The notes below the pieces were generated by a model. That model had not been told where the DNA came from. It was given only the letters and a program-made list of their open reading frames with translations, and ran no database searches. 37,399 bases of DNA, from assembly GCA_903903975.1 (NCBI GenBank), contig CAIVAS010000220.1, positions 1-37,399 on the forward strand, written 5' to 3'. The position numbers were made by a program, and so were the translations under genes. The stretch comes from an uncultured Burkholderiales bacterium. GTDB taxonomy: Bacteria > Pseudomonadota > Gammaproteobacteria > Burkholderiales > Burkholderiaceae_E. Shown piece after piece: positions 17,269 through 26,390 of the stretch. Positions within the stretch are counted from its first letter, which is position 1; each line of letters opens with the position of its first letter.

Positions 17269-18285
17269 CTAGCCGATGGTGGCCGGCAGCTCGTAGTCTG
17301 GCTTGCCGTCGTCGCTCACCCGGTGGCAGGCGATCCGGTGACCGGGCAGCACCTCGCGCAGCAGGGGCGCTTCGGTGTGGCAGCGTGTCTGGGCCACCGG
17401 ACATCGGCCGGCGAAGCGGCAGCCGGGCGGGATGTCGATCGGGCTTGGCGGATCGCCCTGCAGCCGGATACGCTGGGCCCGGCCGCGCGCAGCCGGGTCG
17501 AAGGAGGGCGCGGCCGACCACAGCGCCAGCGTGTAGGGATGAAGCGGGCGCGCGAACAGCGATTCGCGGTCGGCCTGCTCGACGATCACGCCGAGATACA
17601 TCACCGCCACCTGATCGCACATATGGCGGATGACGCCGAGGTCGTGCGAGATGAAGAGATAGGTCAGCCCGAGCGCCTTCTGCAGGCGCTGCATCAGGTT
17701 GAGGATCTGCGCCTGGATGGCCACATCGAGCGCCGAGACCGGCTCATCGCACACCAGGAGTTCGGGGTTGGCGGCGAGTGCCCGGGCGAGCACGATGCGC
17801 TGGCGCTGGCCGCCCGAGAACTGGTGCGGAAAGAGCCTCTGCTGTTCGGGGCGCAGGCCGCACTGGGCAAAGAGCTCGGCCACGCGGGCAGGTCGCGCCT
17901 GCGGCTCACCATAGGCCATCAGGTCGAGCGCCTCACGGACCGCGTCGCCGGCGCGCTTGCGCGGGTTGAGCGAGGCATAAGGATCCTGGAAGACCATCTG
18001 AAACCGGCGCCGAGCCTGGCGCAGGGCATCGCCTTCGAGTGTGCCGATGTCGTCGTCTTCGAGCCGGATCGATCCGCCGGTGTGTCTGACAAGCCGCATC
18101 ACCGCGAGTGCGGTGGTGCTCTTGCCCGAGCCGCTCTCGCCCACGATGCCGAAGGTGGTGCCGCGCGGTACTGAAAAGCTCACCCCGTCGACCGCGCGCA
18201 CCCATGCGCGGGGCTTGCCGATCAGCCCGCCGCCGATCGGGAAATGCACGCGCAGGTCCTGAACCTCGAGCAGCGGCTGATTCAT
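17269..18285 (-). CDS. ABC transporter ATP-binding protein, DppF/OppF type
   Basis: One of two ATPases energising a peptide/nickel-type (PepT family) importer. The 338-residue protein has Walker A GIVGESGSGKSTT, Q-loop FQDPYASLNPR, signature FSGGQRQRI, Walker B LLVCDEPVSALDV and switch His in LFISHDLGVIRHM. The C-terminal extension carries the family oligopeptide domain with a Cys cluster (CRFAGRCPVAQTRC) typical of DppF/OppF, which in homologues can bind an iron-sulfur cluster. The start ATG at 18285 overlaps the stop of the DppD-like gene (ATGA), so translation is coupled. The frame runs further upstream to 18429, but that part overlaps the neighbour and lacks similarity. Substrate is not determinable from ATPases. 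Confidence 0.94.
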   Translation of the reverse strand: MNQPLLEVQDLRVHFPIGGGLIGKPRAWVRAVDGVSFSVPRGTTFGIVGESGSGKSTTALAVMRLVRHTGGSIRLEDDDIGTLEGDALRQARRRFQMVFQDPYASLNPRKRAGDAVREALDLMAYGEPQARPARVAELFAQCGLRPEQQRLFPHQFSGGQRQRIVLARALAANPELLVCDEPVSALDVAIQAQILNLMQRLQKALGLTYLFISHDLGVIRHMCDQVAVMYLGVIVEQADRESLFARPLHPYTLALWSAAPSFDPAARGRAQRIRLQGDPPSPIDIPPGCRFAGRCPVAQTRCHTEAPLLREVLPGHRIACHRVSDDGKPDYELPATIG

Positions 18286-19325
18286 GAGGCCCCGCCTGCG
18301 CCAGGCGCGCTCGCGTCGGCATGCAGCCAGCACAGGACCCGTCGCTTGCCTTGCGCCAGACGCGTTTCGCCCGGCAGACCGACGCGGCATTTTGGCATCA
18401 CATCGCGGCAGCGATCGGCAAAGGCGCAACCCTCGCGCCGCTCGAGCAGCGAGGGCACGGTGCCGCTGATTTCTTCGAGCGGCTCGCCATGGGCGGCGGT
18501 GCGGCGACCGGGTGCGCAGGCGATCAGGCCGCGCGTGTAGGGATGCAGGGGATTGGCGAGCACATCGGCGGTGGCGCCTTCCTCGACGATGCGCCCGGCA
18601 TACATCACTGCCACGCGATCGGCCATTTCCGCGATCGCGCCCATGTCGTGCGTGATCAGGATGACCGCGGTGCCGGTGCGGCTTCGCAGGTCCGAGATCA
18701 GATCGAAGATCTGGGCCTGCACGGTGACGTCGAGCGCGGTGGTCGGTTCGTCGGCAATCAGCACTGACGGGTTGCAGGCGAGCGCCATCGCGATCATGAC
18801 CCGCTGTCGCATGCCACCCGAGAACTGGTGAGGATAGTCGTCGACCCGTTTGCGGGCGGCCGGAATACCGACCGCCTCGAGCATCTCGATCGCCCGCTCG
18901 CGCGCTGCGCGCCGGTCGAGTCGCTGGTGCAGGCGCACCGCTTCGGCAATCTGCTCGCCCACGTTGAAGACCGGATTGAGCGAGGTCATCGGCTCCTGGA
19001 AGATCATCGACACCCGATTGCCGCGCACTTCACGCATGGCGGCATCGCTGAGCCCGAGCAGGTCGGTGCCTTCGAAGCGAACCTTGCCGGCGACGATGCG
19101 ACCTGGCGGCTGCGGAATCAGGCGCATCAGCGCGAGTGCGGTCATGCTCTTGCCGCAGCCCGACTCGCCGACCACCCCGAGGGTCTGGCCGCGCGCAAGC
19201 GAAAACGAGATCGACTCGAGCACGCGCGCAACGCCCTCGCGGGTCTGGAATTCGACCGACAGCCCGTCGACGTCCAGCAGCGGTGCTTCCTGGCCTGTGC
19301 CCGGCATCGGATCGCGCCCGGTCAT
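18282..19325 (-). CDS. ABC transporter ATP-binding protein, DppD/OppD type
   Basis: The partner ATPase, 347 residues. Walker A is [14 protein letters not shown]-loop [11 protein letters not shown], signature FSGGMRQRV, Walker [14 protein letters not shown] and switch His in [13 protein letters not shown]. The C-terminal oligopeptide-transport domain includes [14 protein letters not shown], the Cys pattern seen in DppD-type proteins. The ATG at 19325 overlaps the permease stop by four bases; an internal ATG at 19307 would also leave the whole domain intact. The order permease-permease-DppD-DppF is standard for the family. With the DppF-like subunit it would form a heterodimeric motor at the inner face of the membrane. 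Confidence 0.94.
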   Translation of the reverse strand: MTGRDPMPGTGQEAPLLDVDGLSVEFQTREGVARVLESISFSLARGQTLGVVGESGCGKSMTALALMRLIPQPPGRIVAGKVRFEGTDLLGLSDAAMREVRGNRVSMIFQEPMTSLNPVFNVGEQIAEAVRLHQRLDRRAARERAIEMLEAVGIPAARKRVDDYPHQFSGGMRQRVMIAMALACNPSVLIADEPTTALDVTVQAQIFDLISDLRSRTGTAVILITHDMGAIAEMADRVAVMYAGRIVEEGATADVLANPLHPYTRGLIACAPGRRTAAHGEPLEEISGTVPSLLERREGCAFADRCRDVMPKCRVGLPGETRLAQGKRRVLCWLHADASAPGAGGAS

Positions 19326-20236
19326 CGCTGATGCAGCCTCGGGTTGAGCGCATCGTTCAGGCCGTCGCCCACCAGACTGACCGCCAGGACCGTGAGAAAG
19401 ATTGCCAGCCCCGGGAAGGTCACCGCCCACCAGGCGTCGAGCACGTATTTGCGGTTCGAGCCGATCATCAGCCCCCAGCTCATCACATTGGGATCAGACA
19501 GGCCGAGATAGCTCAGGCCGGCCTCAAAGAGGATCGCCACGCCGATGATCAGGGTGGCCGAGACGATCAGCGGCGGCCCGGCATTCGGCAGGATTTCGCG
19601 CACCATCAGCCGCACCGGTCCGGCGCCCATGGCGCGTGCGGCGTTCACATAGTCGAGTTTGCGCAGGCGCATGAATTCGGCGCGTGCCAGTCGCGCGGTC
19701 GAGGTCCAGGTGACCATGCCGATGGCAATGATCGCGGTGGTGAGCGACGGATCGAAGAGCGTCATCAGCACCATGGCAAAAAGCAGTGAGGGCATCACCT
19801 GGAAGATCTCGGCGATGCGCGAGAGCAACTCGTCGACCCAGCCGCCGAAATAGCCGGCCAGTGCGCCGACGGTCAGGCCGATGCTCACCGTGATGGCGGC
19901 TGCGGCCAGACCGACCGTTAGCGTGGCGCGGCCGCCGACCACCATGCCGGCGAGAATGTCGCGCCCCAGATAGTCCGAGCCCAGCGGCAGCGAGGCCATC
20001 TCGAAGGGGCCGGTGAAGGGCTTGCCCGAGATGTCGAAGGCCGGCACCGGATAGAGCGAGGGGCCAAGCAGCATCGTCAGAATCACCAGTGCCAGCAGGA
20101 TCAGCCCCAGCATCGCGGCCTTGTTGCGCCGAAACACCCGCCAGGCTTCTTTGGACGGCGACAGCACGGTCGCAGCAGGCCCTGGCGGCGCAGTCGGGCT
20201 TGGCATGGATGGCGCTGATTGGCGGGTGTCTGACAT
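19322..20236 (-). CDS. ABC transporter permease, DppC type
   Basis: A 304-residue inner-membrane permease. A Pro/Ser-rich N-terminal tail precedes the OppC N-terminal domain with the first membrane segment ([20 protein letters not shown]). The extracytoplasmic loop contains [20 protein letters not shown], the typical G-T/S-D-x-x-GRD-x-x-S pattern. Five further helices follow. The EAA loop that contacts the ATPase is [20 protein letters not shown], followed by ILPN. The start at 20236 lies 5 bases after the DppB-like stop. A much longer open frame to 21517 covers the upstream permease in another frame and is not coding. Confidence 0.93.
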   Translation of the reverse strand: MSDTRQSAPSMPSPTAPPGPAATVLSPSKEAWRVFRRNKAAMLGLILLALVILTMLLGPSLYPVPAFDISGKPFTGPFEMASLPLGSDYLGRDILAGMVVGGRATLTVGLAAAAITVSIGLTVGALAGYFGGWVDELLSRIAEIFQVMPSLLFAMVLMTLFDPSLTTAIIAIGMVTWTSTARLARAEFMRLRKLDYVNAARAMGAGPVRLMVREILPNAGPPLIVSATLIIGVAILFEAGLSYLGLSDPNVMSWGLMIGSNRKYVLDAWWAVTFPGLAIFLTVLAVSLVGDGLNDALNPRLHQR

Positions 20237-20241
20237 CGTGA

Positions 20242-21216
20242 TCAGCGGTTTCGCAATCGGGGGTCGATCAGGCGGTAGGTGAAGTCGGTCATCAGATTGG
20301 CTGCAATCACCAGCACCGAGGAAAAGAACAGCACCCCCAGCAAAGTCGGGTAATCGCGCCCGAGAATCGATTCGAAGGCCAGCGTGCCCAGTCCGGGCCA
20401 GGAGAAGACCGTCTCGACCAGCACCGCGCCCGAAATCAGATTGCCGAACTGCAGCCCTGCAATGGTGACCACCGGCATCAGCGCATTGCGCAGGGCATGC
20501 TTCCAGATGACCAGTCGCTCGGAGAGCCCTTTGGCGCGGGCCGTGCGGATGTAGTCGGCACTCAGCACCTCCAGCATGCTGGCGCGCGACAGCCGGCTGT
20601 ATTGCGCCATGTAGACGATGGCCAGCGTGAAGGCCGGCAGGACCAGGTGATGCAGGACGTCGAGGCTGGTGACCCACCATCCGCCATAGATGCGGACATC
20701 GCGCATGCCGGAGATCGGCATGATCGGGATGACCTTGCCAAAGAGCAGGACCAGCAGGATGCCGGTCCAGAAGGTGGGCATTGAATAACCCACCAGCGAC
20801 ATCACGGTGACCGCGCCGCTGCCCAGGCTCTGAGGTCGGCGCGAGGCCCAGACGCCGGCAAGTGTGCCGATGACGATGGCTGTGAGCAGCGCGGTCAGCA
20901 CCAGCAGGACGGTGGCCGGCAGTCGCTGCAGGATGAGCTTGATCACCGGCTGGTTGTAGATGTAGGACTGGCCGAGATCGCCGCTCACGGCGCGCCCGAT
21001 GTAGGTGGTGTACTGCTCGAAGATCGGCTTGTCCAGGCCGTAGGCGACGCGGATCTGGTCGAGCGTGGCCTGGTCGGCGCCGCCCATTTCGCCTGCGATC
21101 ACCATGGCGGGGTCGCCGGGCGCGGCATGGATCAGCACGAAATTGACCGTCAGCACTGCGAAGATCAGCGCAAGGGCATAGGCAAATCGTTTGGCGACGC
21201 TTGCGATTGTGGACAT
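20242..21216 (-). CDS. ABC transporter permease, DppB type
   Basis: A 324-residue inner-membrane permease with six predicted helices. The N-terminal segment with FVLIHAAPGDPA is the DppB/OppB signature after helix 1. Later come LGQSYIYNQPV, SMPTFWTGILLVLLFG, and the EAA loop ADYIRTARAKGLSERLVIWK followed by HALRNALMPVVT. It is the first gene of the minus-strand transporter unit. Normally a periplasmic binding protein gene accompanies these genes, and none lies on either side here. Upstream, 75 bases separate it from the CobW-family stop and contain the 12-bp tandem repeat, so promoter signals must lie there or further up. Confidence 0.93.
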   Translation of the reverse strand: MSTIASVAKRFAYALALIFAVLTVNFVLIHAAPGDPAMVIAGEMGGADQATLDQIRVAYGLDKPIFEQYTTYIGRAVSGDLGQSYIYNQPVIKLILQRLPATVLLVLTALLTAIVIGTLAGVWASRRPQSLGSGAVTVMSLVGYSMPTFWTGILLVLLFGKVIPIMPISGMRDVRIYGGWWVTSLDVLHHLVLPAFTLAIVYMAQYSRLSRASMLEVLSADYIRTARAKGLSERLVIWKHALRNALMPVVTIAGLQFGNLISGAVLVETVFSWPGLGTLAFESILGRDYPTLLGVLFFSSVLVIAANLMTDFTYRLIDPRLRNR

Positions 21217-21250
21217 GGCCTCGGCAGTGTAACGGTCTGGCTCGGTGGGG

Positions 21251-21297
21251 CTGCTCAGTGGACCTGCTCAGTGGCCTGCTCAGTGGCCTGCTCAGTG
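21251..21297. repeat. 12-bp tandem direct repeat, about four copies, at the 3' end of the CobW gene
   Basis: CTGCTCAGTGGC-type units at 21251-21263 (13 bases, one extra A), 21264-21275, 21276-21287 and a partial 21288-21297. The last copy contains the CobW stop codon (TGA on the minus strand, 21292-21294); the other copies lie past the stop, toward dppB. Copy number could vary by slippage and would alter the cobW-dppB spacing. Confidence 0.9.
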
Positions 21298-22314
21298 CTC
21301 GCGTACCGCGTTCTCGAGCAGCGCGTTGATCTGCCCGGCATCGAGCGTGTCGTGCAGACCGATGACGACCAGGCGGGCGGGTTGCCCGGCACCCATCAGC
21401 CTGCCGGCGGCAGGGCTGACCCGCGAACGCGCCCCCACGGTCTGGATCAGCAGGGCCTGGCCGTCGAGCCCTTGCACCAGGCCCTTGGCGCGCAGCACCC
21501 CCGTCGCCGGATTGCACAGGGCGGCGGCCAGCGCCTGGGCATCGAGCCGCCCGGCGATTTGAAAGCTGAAGGTCTCGAAGCGATCGCCGGCCGCCATGGA
21601 CCGGGTTGGCCGCAGGCGACGCTCGCCGCTGCCCGGATCGAATGCCGACGCAGCGTCGCCGGGCGATGGGTCTGCTGTCGAGGTGAGCGTCGACAGCGCC
21701 GACGGCAATCCCGATGCCCCGCCCTCATCGGCCAGGCCCAGGATCAGTTCGGCCGGTACGCCGGCTTCGACCGACTCGATGATTCGTGTGTGTGGGGCGA
21801 TGCCCGCCAGCCAGTGGCGAGTCGCGGCGAGCGCCGGCGCGTCGACCAGGTCGATCTTGTTGAGCACGAGCAGGTCGGCCTCGGCCAGTTGCTGCACGAC
21901 GGTATCGCCGACATGTCGATCTTTCGCGCGGAGGCGAATGGTCTCGGCATCGACCAGCACCACCACGGCATCGATCTCGATGCCCGGTGCCAGGCGTGCA
22001 CCGCGCGCGACCGACCCCGGCAGGGCCACGCCACTGGTTTCAATCAGCACCAGGTCGGGTGGCGGGACGCGTTGCGGCAGGGCCATCAGGGCTGCCACCA
22101 GATCGCTGCCGACGCTGCAGCAGATGCATCCGCCCGCGAGGCTCATCACCTCGCCATCGGTCGATTCGATCAGATCGGCATCGATGCCGATGTCGCCGAA
22201 GTCATTGACCATCACCGCGATGCGCCGTCCCTGCGCATGGCGCAGCAGATGATTGAGCAGGGTGGTCTTGCCGGCGCCGAGATAGCCGCCGAGCACGATG
22301 GTCGAAAGCGGCAT
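21292..22314 (-). CDS. CobW/COG0523 G3E-family GTPase, putative metallochaperone
   Basis: A 340-residue P-loop GTPase. Walker A is GGYLGAGKTT (residues 9-18). The metal-binding GCICC motif has Cys 63, 65 and 66. VLIETSGVALPG corresponds to switch II/Walker B, and NKIDLVD is the base-recognition motif. A variable linker rich in Ser/Asp/Ala precedes a C-terminal CobW_C domain (about residues 220-340). Such proteins deliver metals (Zn, Co, Ni, Fe) to client enzymes using GTP. The frame extends three codons to a TTG at 22323; I chose the ATG at 22314. No zinc-uptake-regulator site is obvious upstream. It is divergent from the ammonia-lyase gene and upstream of the ABC permease. A role in loading nickel or another metal is possible given the PepT-type importer, but that is inference. 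Confidence 0.9.
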   Translation of the reverse strand: MPLSTIVLGGYLGAGKTTLLNHLLRHAQGRRIAVMVNDFGDIGIDADLIESTDGEVMSLAGGCICCSVGSDLVAALMALPQRVPPPDLVLIETSGVALPGSVARGARLAPGIEIDAVVVLVDAETIRLRAKDRHVGDTVVQQLAEADLLVLNKIDLVDAPALAATRHWLAGIAPHTRIIESVEAGVPAELILGLADEGGASGLPSALSTLTSTADPSPGDAASAFDPGSGERRLRPTRSMAAGDRFETFSFQIAGRLDAQALAAALCNPATGVLRAKGLVQGLDGQALLIQTVGARSRVSPAAGRLMGAGQPARLVVIGLHDTLDAGQINALLENAVREH

Positions 22315-22452
22315 GACCGGCAATCACCTCAGGAAACAAGCGCCTCACTTTAGTCCAACCCGGTTGCAGCAGGCCGTCCCGGAGGGATAAAACGACATGA
22401 GCGTCACGGCGGTCGGGGCGAATCGGCAGCGCGGGCGTGTAGCATCCTGCGA

Positions 22453-23484
22453 ATGCCATTGCCCGACCTCCAAGACCTGCAGGCCGCCGCGGCGCGCCTT
22501 GCCGGCGTTGCCCATCGAACCCCGGTCCTGAGTTCACGAACGGCCGATGCCGCCAGCGGCGCTCAGCTGTTTTTCAAGTGCGAGAACCTGCAGCGCGGCG
22601 GCGCCTTCAAGTTTCGCGGCGCCTATAACGCGATTGCGGCATTGCCGCCGGCCAGGCGCGCGGCGGGCGTGGTGACCTATTCATCGGGCAATCATGCCCA
22701 GGCGATTGCCTTGTCCGCGTCGCTGCTGGGTGCGCCCGCCTGCATCGTGATGCCTTCCGATGCGCCTGCGGCCAAGCTCGCCGCCACGCGAGGCTATGGC
22801 GGCGACGTGGTGCTCTATGACCGGTTTCGGGATGATCGCGAGGCGATCGGCAGGCAGCTCGCCCTTGAGCGCGGCCTCACCCTGATCCCACCCTATGACC
22901 ATGCCGACGTGATCGCAGGTGCCGGCACGGCGGCACTCGAGCTTTTCGAAGAGGTCGGCGAGCTCGATCTGCTGCTGGTGTGTCTGGGGGGTGGCGGTCT
23001 CACCGCAGGATCGGCGCTCGCGGCCGCTGCAAAGTCGCCGCGCTGTGCGGTCTGGGGTGTCGAGCCCGAGGCGGGCAACGATGGTCAGCAGTCGCTGGCC
23101 GCCGGTCGCGTCATCAAGATCGACGTGCCGCAGACGATTGCCGATGGTGCCCAGACCCAGCGCCTGGGCGATCTCAATTTCGAGGTGATTCGCAAGCGTG
23201 CTGCCGGCATCGTGACCGTGAGCGACGATGCGCTGATCAGCGCGATGCGATTCATCGCCGAGCGCATGAAGATGGTGGTCGAGCCAACCGGCGCCCTGGC
23301 TGCCGCGGCAGCCTTCACCGCAGCGGTGCCGGTCACCGGTCGGCGAGTCGGCGTGATCCTGAGCGGCGGCAATGTCGATCTGACCCGTTTCGCCCGACTG
23401 GTGTCCGAGTCATCAGGCCTTGAGTCTGCAGCGACCGCTTTGTCGGATGTGTCCGATGCGTCCTCAGCGGGTTCGACGCGGTGA
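22453..23484 (+). CDS. PLP-dependent ammonia-lyase, threo-3-hydroxyaspartate/serine-threonine dehydratase type
   Basis: A 343-residue fold type II PLP enzyme. The Schiff-base lysine is K53 in GGAFKFRGAYN. SSGNHAQAIALSASLLGAPA binds the substrate carboxylate, and GGGGL near residue 180 binds the cofactor phosphate. GVEPEAGNDGQQSL and TIADGAQTQRLG are typical of threo-3-hydroxy-L-aspartate ammonia-lyases. There is no ACT regulatory domain, so it is not the biosynthetic threonine deaminase. The family reaction is PLP-driven beta-elimination followed by ammonia release. The final 25 or so residues are Ser/Ala-rich and probably disordered. Its stop overlaps the start of the SoeA-like gene (TGATG), implying coupled translation and a shared pathway. 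A beta-elimination substrate carrying a sulfonate (such as cysteate) would link the two; that is a hypothesis. Confidence 0.88.
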   Translation: MPLPDLQDLQAAAARLAGVAHRTPVLSSRTADAASGAQLFFKCENLQRGGAFKFRGAYNAIAALPPARRAAGVVTYSSGNHAQAIALSASLLGAPACIVMPSDAPAAKLAATRGYGGDVVLYDRFRDDREAIGRQLALERGLTLIPPYDHADVIAGAGTAALELFEEVGELDLLLVCLGGGGLTAGSALAAAAKSPRCAVWGVEPEAGNDGQQSLAAGRVIKIDVPQTIADGAQTQRLGDLNFEVIRKRAAGIVTVSDDALISAMRFIAERMKMVVEPTGALAAAAAFTAAVPVTGRRVGVILSGGNVDLTRFARLVSESSGLESAATALSDVSDASSAGSTR

Positions 23485-26390
23485 TGACGCCGCTCACGCC
23501 GGCCGCCGACGCCCCGCTGCAACTCGAAGACCGTTCGACGCAGCGCATCGCCCACAGCACCTGCTATATGTGCGCCTGTCGCTGCGGCATCCAGGTCACG
23601 CTGCAGGATCATCCGGCCACGCCCGATTCGCCTGCACGCAGCACGGTGCGATTCATCCAGGGCACGCCTGGCCATCCGGTGAACGACGGCGTGCTCTGTG
23701 CCAAGGGCAGCGCCGGCATCATGAAGCAGAACTCGCCGGCCAAACTCAGTCATCCGATGATCCGCCGTCCGGGCACCGAGCGCGGCGCCGGCATCTTCGA
23801 TCCGATCAGCTGGGACGATGCCCTCGATCTGCTCACCGAGCGGCTGGCCCGCATCCGCGCCACCGAGCCGCGCAAGCTGGCGTTCTTTACCGGGCGCGAT
23901 CAGATGCAGGCGCTCACCGGTCTGTGGGCCCAGCAGTTCGGCACGCCCAACTGGGCGGCGCATGGCGGCTTTTGCTCGGTCAACATCGCGGCCGCGGGCC
24001 TTTATTCGATCGGCTATTCCTTCTGGGAGTTTGGTGCCCCTGACTGGGATCGCGCGCGCTACTTCCTGATGTGGGGCGTGGCCGAAGACCACGCCAGCAA
24101 TCCGATCAAGATCGGCCTGGAAAAGCTCAAGCGCAATGGCGCAAAGTTCGTGTCGATCAATCCGGTGCGCACCGGTTATTCGGCGATTGCCGATGAATGG
24201 GTGCCGATCCGACCCGGCACCGACGGGCTGCTGGCGCTGGCCATCGCCCATGTGCTGCTCAGCCGCGAGCGCTTCGACTGGGACTTCCTGGTGCGCTATA
24301 CCAATGCGCCCTGGCTGGTCATCCAGGCGCCGGGCACCTCACGCGACGGCCTGTTTTTGCGCAACGAGCTGGGCCAGCCGCTGCTGTGGGACCAGCGTCT
24401 GAAGATGCCGGTGCCGATGGCACCCGGCGCCACCCCGGCGCTCTTTGGCGAGTTTGTCGCGCCCGGCGGCGAGCGGGTTCGCACATCGATGTCACTGATG
24501 GCCGAGCGCGCCCTGTCGGACGAGTATTCGCCCGAGGCGGTGGCCGATCGCTGCGGCGTGCCGGCCGAGCAGATCGAAAAAATCGCGCTCGACATGGCGC
24601 AGGTCGCTTTCGAGCAGACCATCGAGTTGCCGATTGCCTGGACCGATGCCTGGGGTGTCAAGCACGACAAGGTGATCGGGCGGCCGGTGGCCATGTATGC
24701 GATGCGTGGGGTCTCGGCGCACAGCAATGGCTTCCAGACCTGTCGCGCATTGCACCTCATTCAGATGCTGCTCGGTGCGCTGGATGGGCCCGGCAACTTC
24801 CGCTCGCGTGCGCCCTTTCCCAAGCCGATCCCGCCGCTGCAACTCCCCGAAAACGACATCGCCCGCATCAATGCGCCCGACACCGCGTTGGCGCGCATGC
24901 CGCTCGGGTTTCCGACCCGCCCCGAAGACCTCGCAATCGATGCCGCCGGCGAGCCCTTGCGCATCGACAAGGCCTATTCCTGGGAGAGCCCGCTGGCCGC
25001 CCATGGCCTGATGCACATGGTCATCCGCAATGCCTTCGAGTCCGATCCCTATCCGATCGACACGCTGATGCTGTTCATGGCCAACATGGCCTGGAACTCC
25101 TCGATGAATACCACCGGCACGCAGGCGATGCTGGCTGCGCGCAATGAGGCCGGCGACTACAAAATTCCTTTCGTGGTGGTGGCCGATGCCTTCGACTCAG
25201 AAACGGTTCGCTACGCCGATCTGGTGCTGCCTGATACCACCTATCTCGAGCGTTTCGATGCGATCTCGATGCTCGATCGCCCGATTTCCGAGCCCGATGC
25301 CGCGGCCGACGCCATCCGTCATCCATTGATCGTCCCCGACCGGGATGTCAGGCCCTGGCAGGATGTGCTGGTCGAGCTCGCCGGACGTCTGAATTTTCCG
25401 GCCTTCACCGATGCACCCGGCGTGCGCCGATTCGAGGATTACCGCGACTTCATCCTGCGCTACGAACGTGCGCCCGGCATCGGCTTTCTGGCCGGCTGGC
25501 GCGGTGAGAAGGGCGACAAGCCGCTGGTGGGCGAACCCAATCCGAAGCAGTGGGAGGCCTATATCGAAGGCAAGGCCTTCTTTGCGCACCACTGGCCCGA
25601 TTCGATGAAGTACATGCGCTTTGCCAATCGCGATTATCTCGAAGAGGCTGCGCGCGCCGGCTTCATCGGCCGCGCCGAGCCGATCGTGATGCAGCTCTAC
25701 AGCGAGCCGATGCAGAAGTTCCGGCTGGCAGGCCAAGGCCTCTACGACGGCCCTCGCCCGACGCGTCCGGAGGATCGCGAGCGCCTGGCGCGCTACTTCG
25801 ATCCGCTGCCTTTCTGGTACCCGCCGCTCGAGACGGTTCCGACCGGGCCGGATCAGCCCGACGACTTCCCCTTTCATGCGATCACGCAGCGCCCGATGGT
25901 GATGTACCACTCCTGGGACAGCCAGAACGCCTGGCTGCGCCAGATCATGTCGCTCAACCTGCTCTACATGAACGAGCAGATGGCGACCGAAAAGGGGCTG
26001 GCCGACGGCGACTGGGTGCGGGTCGAATCGATGTATGCGCCGGTGGCACCGCAGCCCGGCACGCCGGCCAATGCCCGCATGCACGCCGACGCGCCCCGGC
26101 GCAGCATCCGCTGCCAGCTCAAGACCATGCAGGGCTGCGAGCGCAACACCGTCTGGACCTGGAATGCGATCGGCAAGATGGCCGGCACCTGGGGGCTGTC
26201 GAAGAAGGCGACCGAATCGAATGCCGGTTTCCTGCTCAATCACCTGATCAGCGAGACCCTGCCGTCGCGCCCGGGCGAAGCGAGTCTGACCAACAGCGAC
26301 CCGGTGACCGGGCAGGCGGCCTGGTACGACCTGAAAGTGCGGGTGCTCAAGGACGACGATCAGAGCGCACCGCCTGCGGAGGACTCATGA
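23484..26390 (+). CDS. soeA: Molybdopterin oxidoreductase, SoeA-like (sulfite:quinone oxidoreductase catalytic subunit)
   Basis: A 968-residue DMSO-reductase-family enzyme using bis-MGD molybdenum and one [4Fe-4S] cluster. Cluster ligands are C27, C30, C34 (CYMCACRC) and C72 (GVLCAKG). GRDQMQALTGLWAQQFGTPN then AAHGGFCSVN places C164 as the probable Mo ligand. No twin-arginine signal precedes the cluster, so the enzyme should stay in the cytoplasm, as SoeA does and unlike periplasmic DmsA. The C-terminal MGD-binding domain starts near residue 800 (FPFHAITQRPMVMYHSWDSQ). Expected role: sulfite oxidised to sulfate in the cytoplasm, electrons passed to the SoeB-like subunit and quinone. The frame allows GTG at 23481 or ATG at 23484; either overlaps the upstream lyase stop. 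Alternatives are other cytoplasm-facing family members; sulfite is preferred from motifs, subunit set and the SulP neighbour. Confidence 0.78.
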   Translation: MTPLTPAADAPLQLEDRSTQRIAHSTCYMCACRCGIQVTLQDHPATPDSPARSTVRFIQGTPGHPVNDGVLCAKGSAGIMKQNSPAKLSHPMIRRPGTERGAGIFDPISWDDALDLLTERLARIRATEPRKLAFFTGRDQMQALTGLWAQQFGTPNWAAHGGFCSVNIAAAGLYSIGYSFWEFGAPDWDRARYFLMWGVAEDHASNPIKIGLEKLKRNGAKFVSINPVRTGYSAIADEWVPIRPGTDGLLALAIAHVLLSRERFDWDFLVRYTNAPWLVIQAPGTSRDGLFLRNELGQPLLWDQRLKMPVPMAPGATPALFGEFVAPGGERVRTSMSLMAERALSDEYSPEAVADRCGVPAEQIEKIALDMAQVAFEQTIELPIAWTDAWGVKHDKVIGRPVAMYAMRGVSAHSNGFQTCRALHLIQMLLGALDGPGNFRSRAPFPKPIPPLQLPENDIARINAPDTALARMPLGFPTRPEDLAIDAAGEPLRIDKAYSWESPLAAHGLMHMVIRNAFESDPYPIDTLMLFMANMAWNSSMNTTGTQAMLAARNEAGDYKIPFVVVADAFDSETVRYADLVLPDTTYLERFDAISMLDRPISEPDAAADAIRHPLIVPDRDVRPWQDVLVELAGRLNFPAFTDAPGVRRFEDYRDFILRYERAPGIGFLAGWRGEKGDKPLVGEPNPKQWEAYIEGKAFFAHHWPDSMKYMRFANRDYLEEAARAGFIGRAEPIVMQLYSEPMQKFRLAGQGLYDGPRPTRPEDRERLARYFDPLPFWYPPLETVPTGPDQPDDFPFHAITQRPMVMYHSWDSQNAWLRQIMSLNLLYMNEQMATEKGLADGDWVRVESMYAPVAPQPGTPANARMHADAPRRSIRCQLKTMQGCERNTVWTWNAIGKMAGTWGLSKKATESNAGFLLNHLISETLPSRPGEASLTNSDPVTGQAAWYDLKVRVLKDDDQSAPPAEDS

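Noticed and set aside
20237-21517. 731-residue frame joining DppC to an upstream region
   Set aside because: The upstream part is the out-of-frame shadow of dppB; DppC starts at 20236 with the expected N-terminus.
25550-26386. Extended form of the SoeB-like protein starting at 25550
   Set aside because: It overlaps the molybdoprotein gene in another frame and reads as Arg/Ala-rich noise; ATG 26387 has a strong GGAGG and an ATGA overlap.
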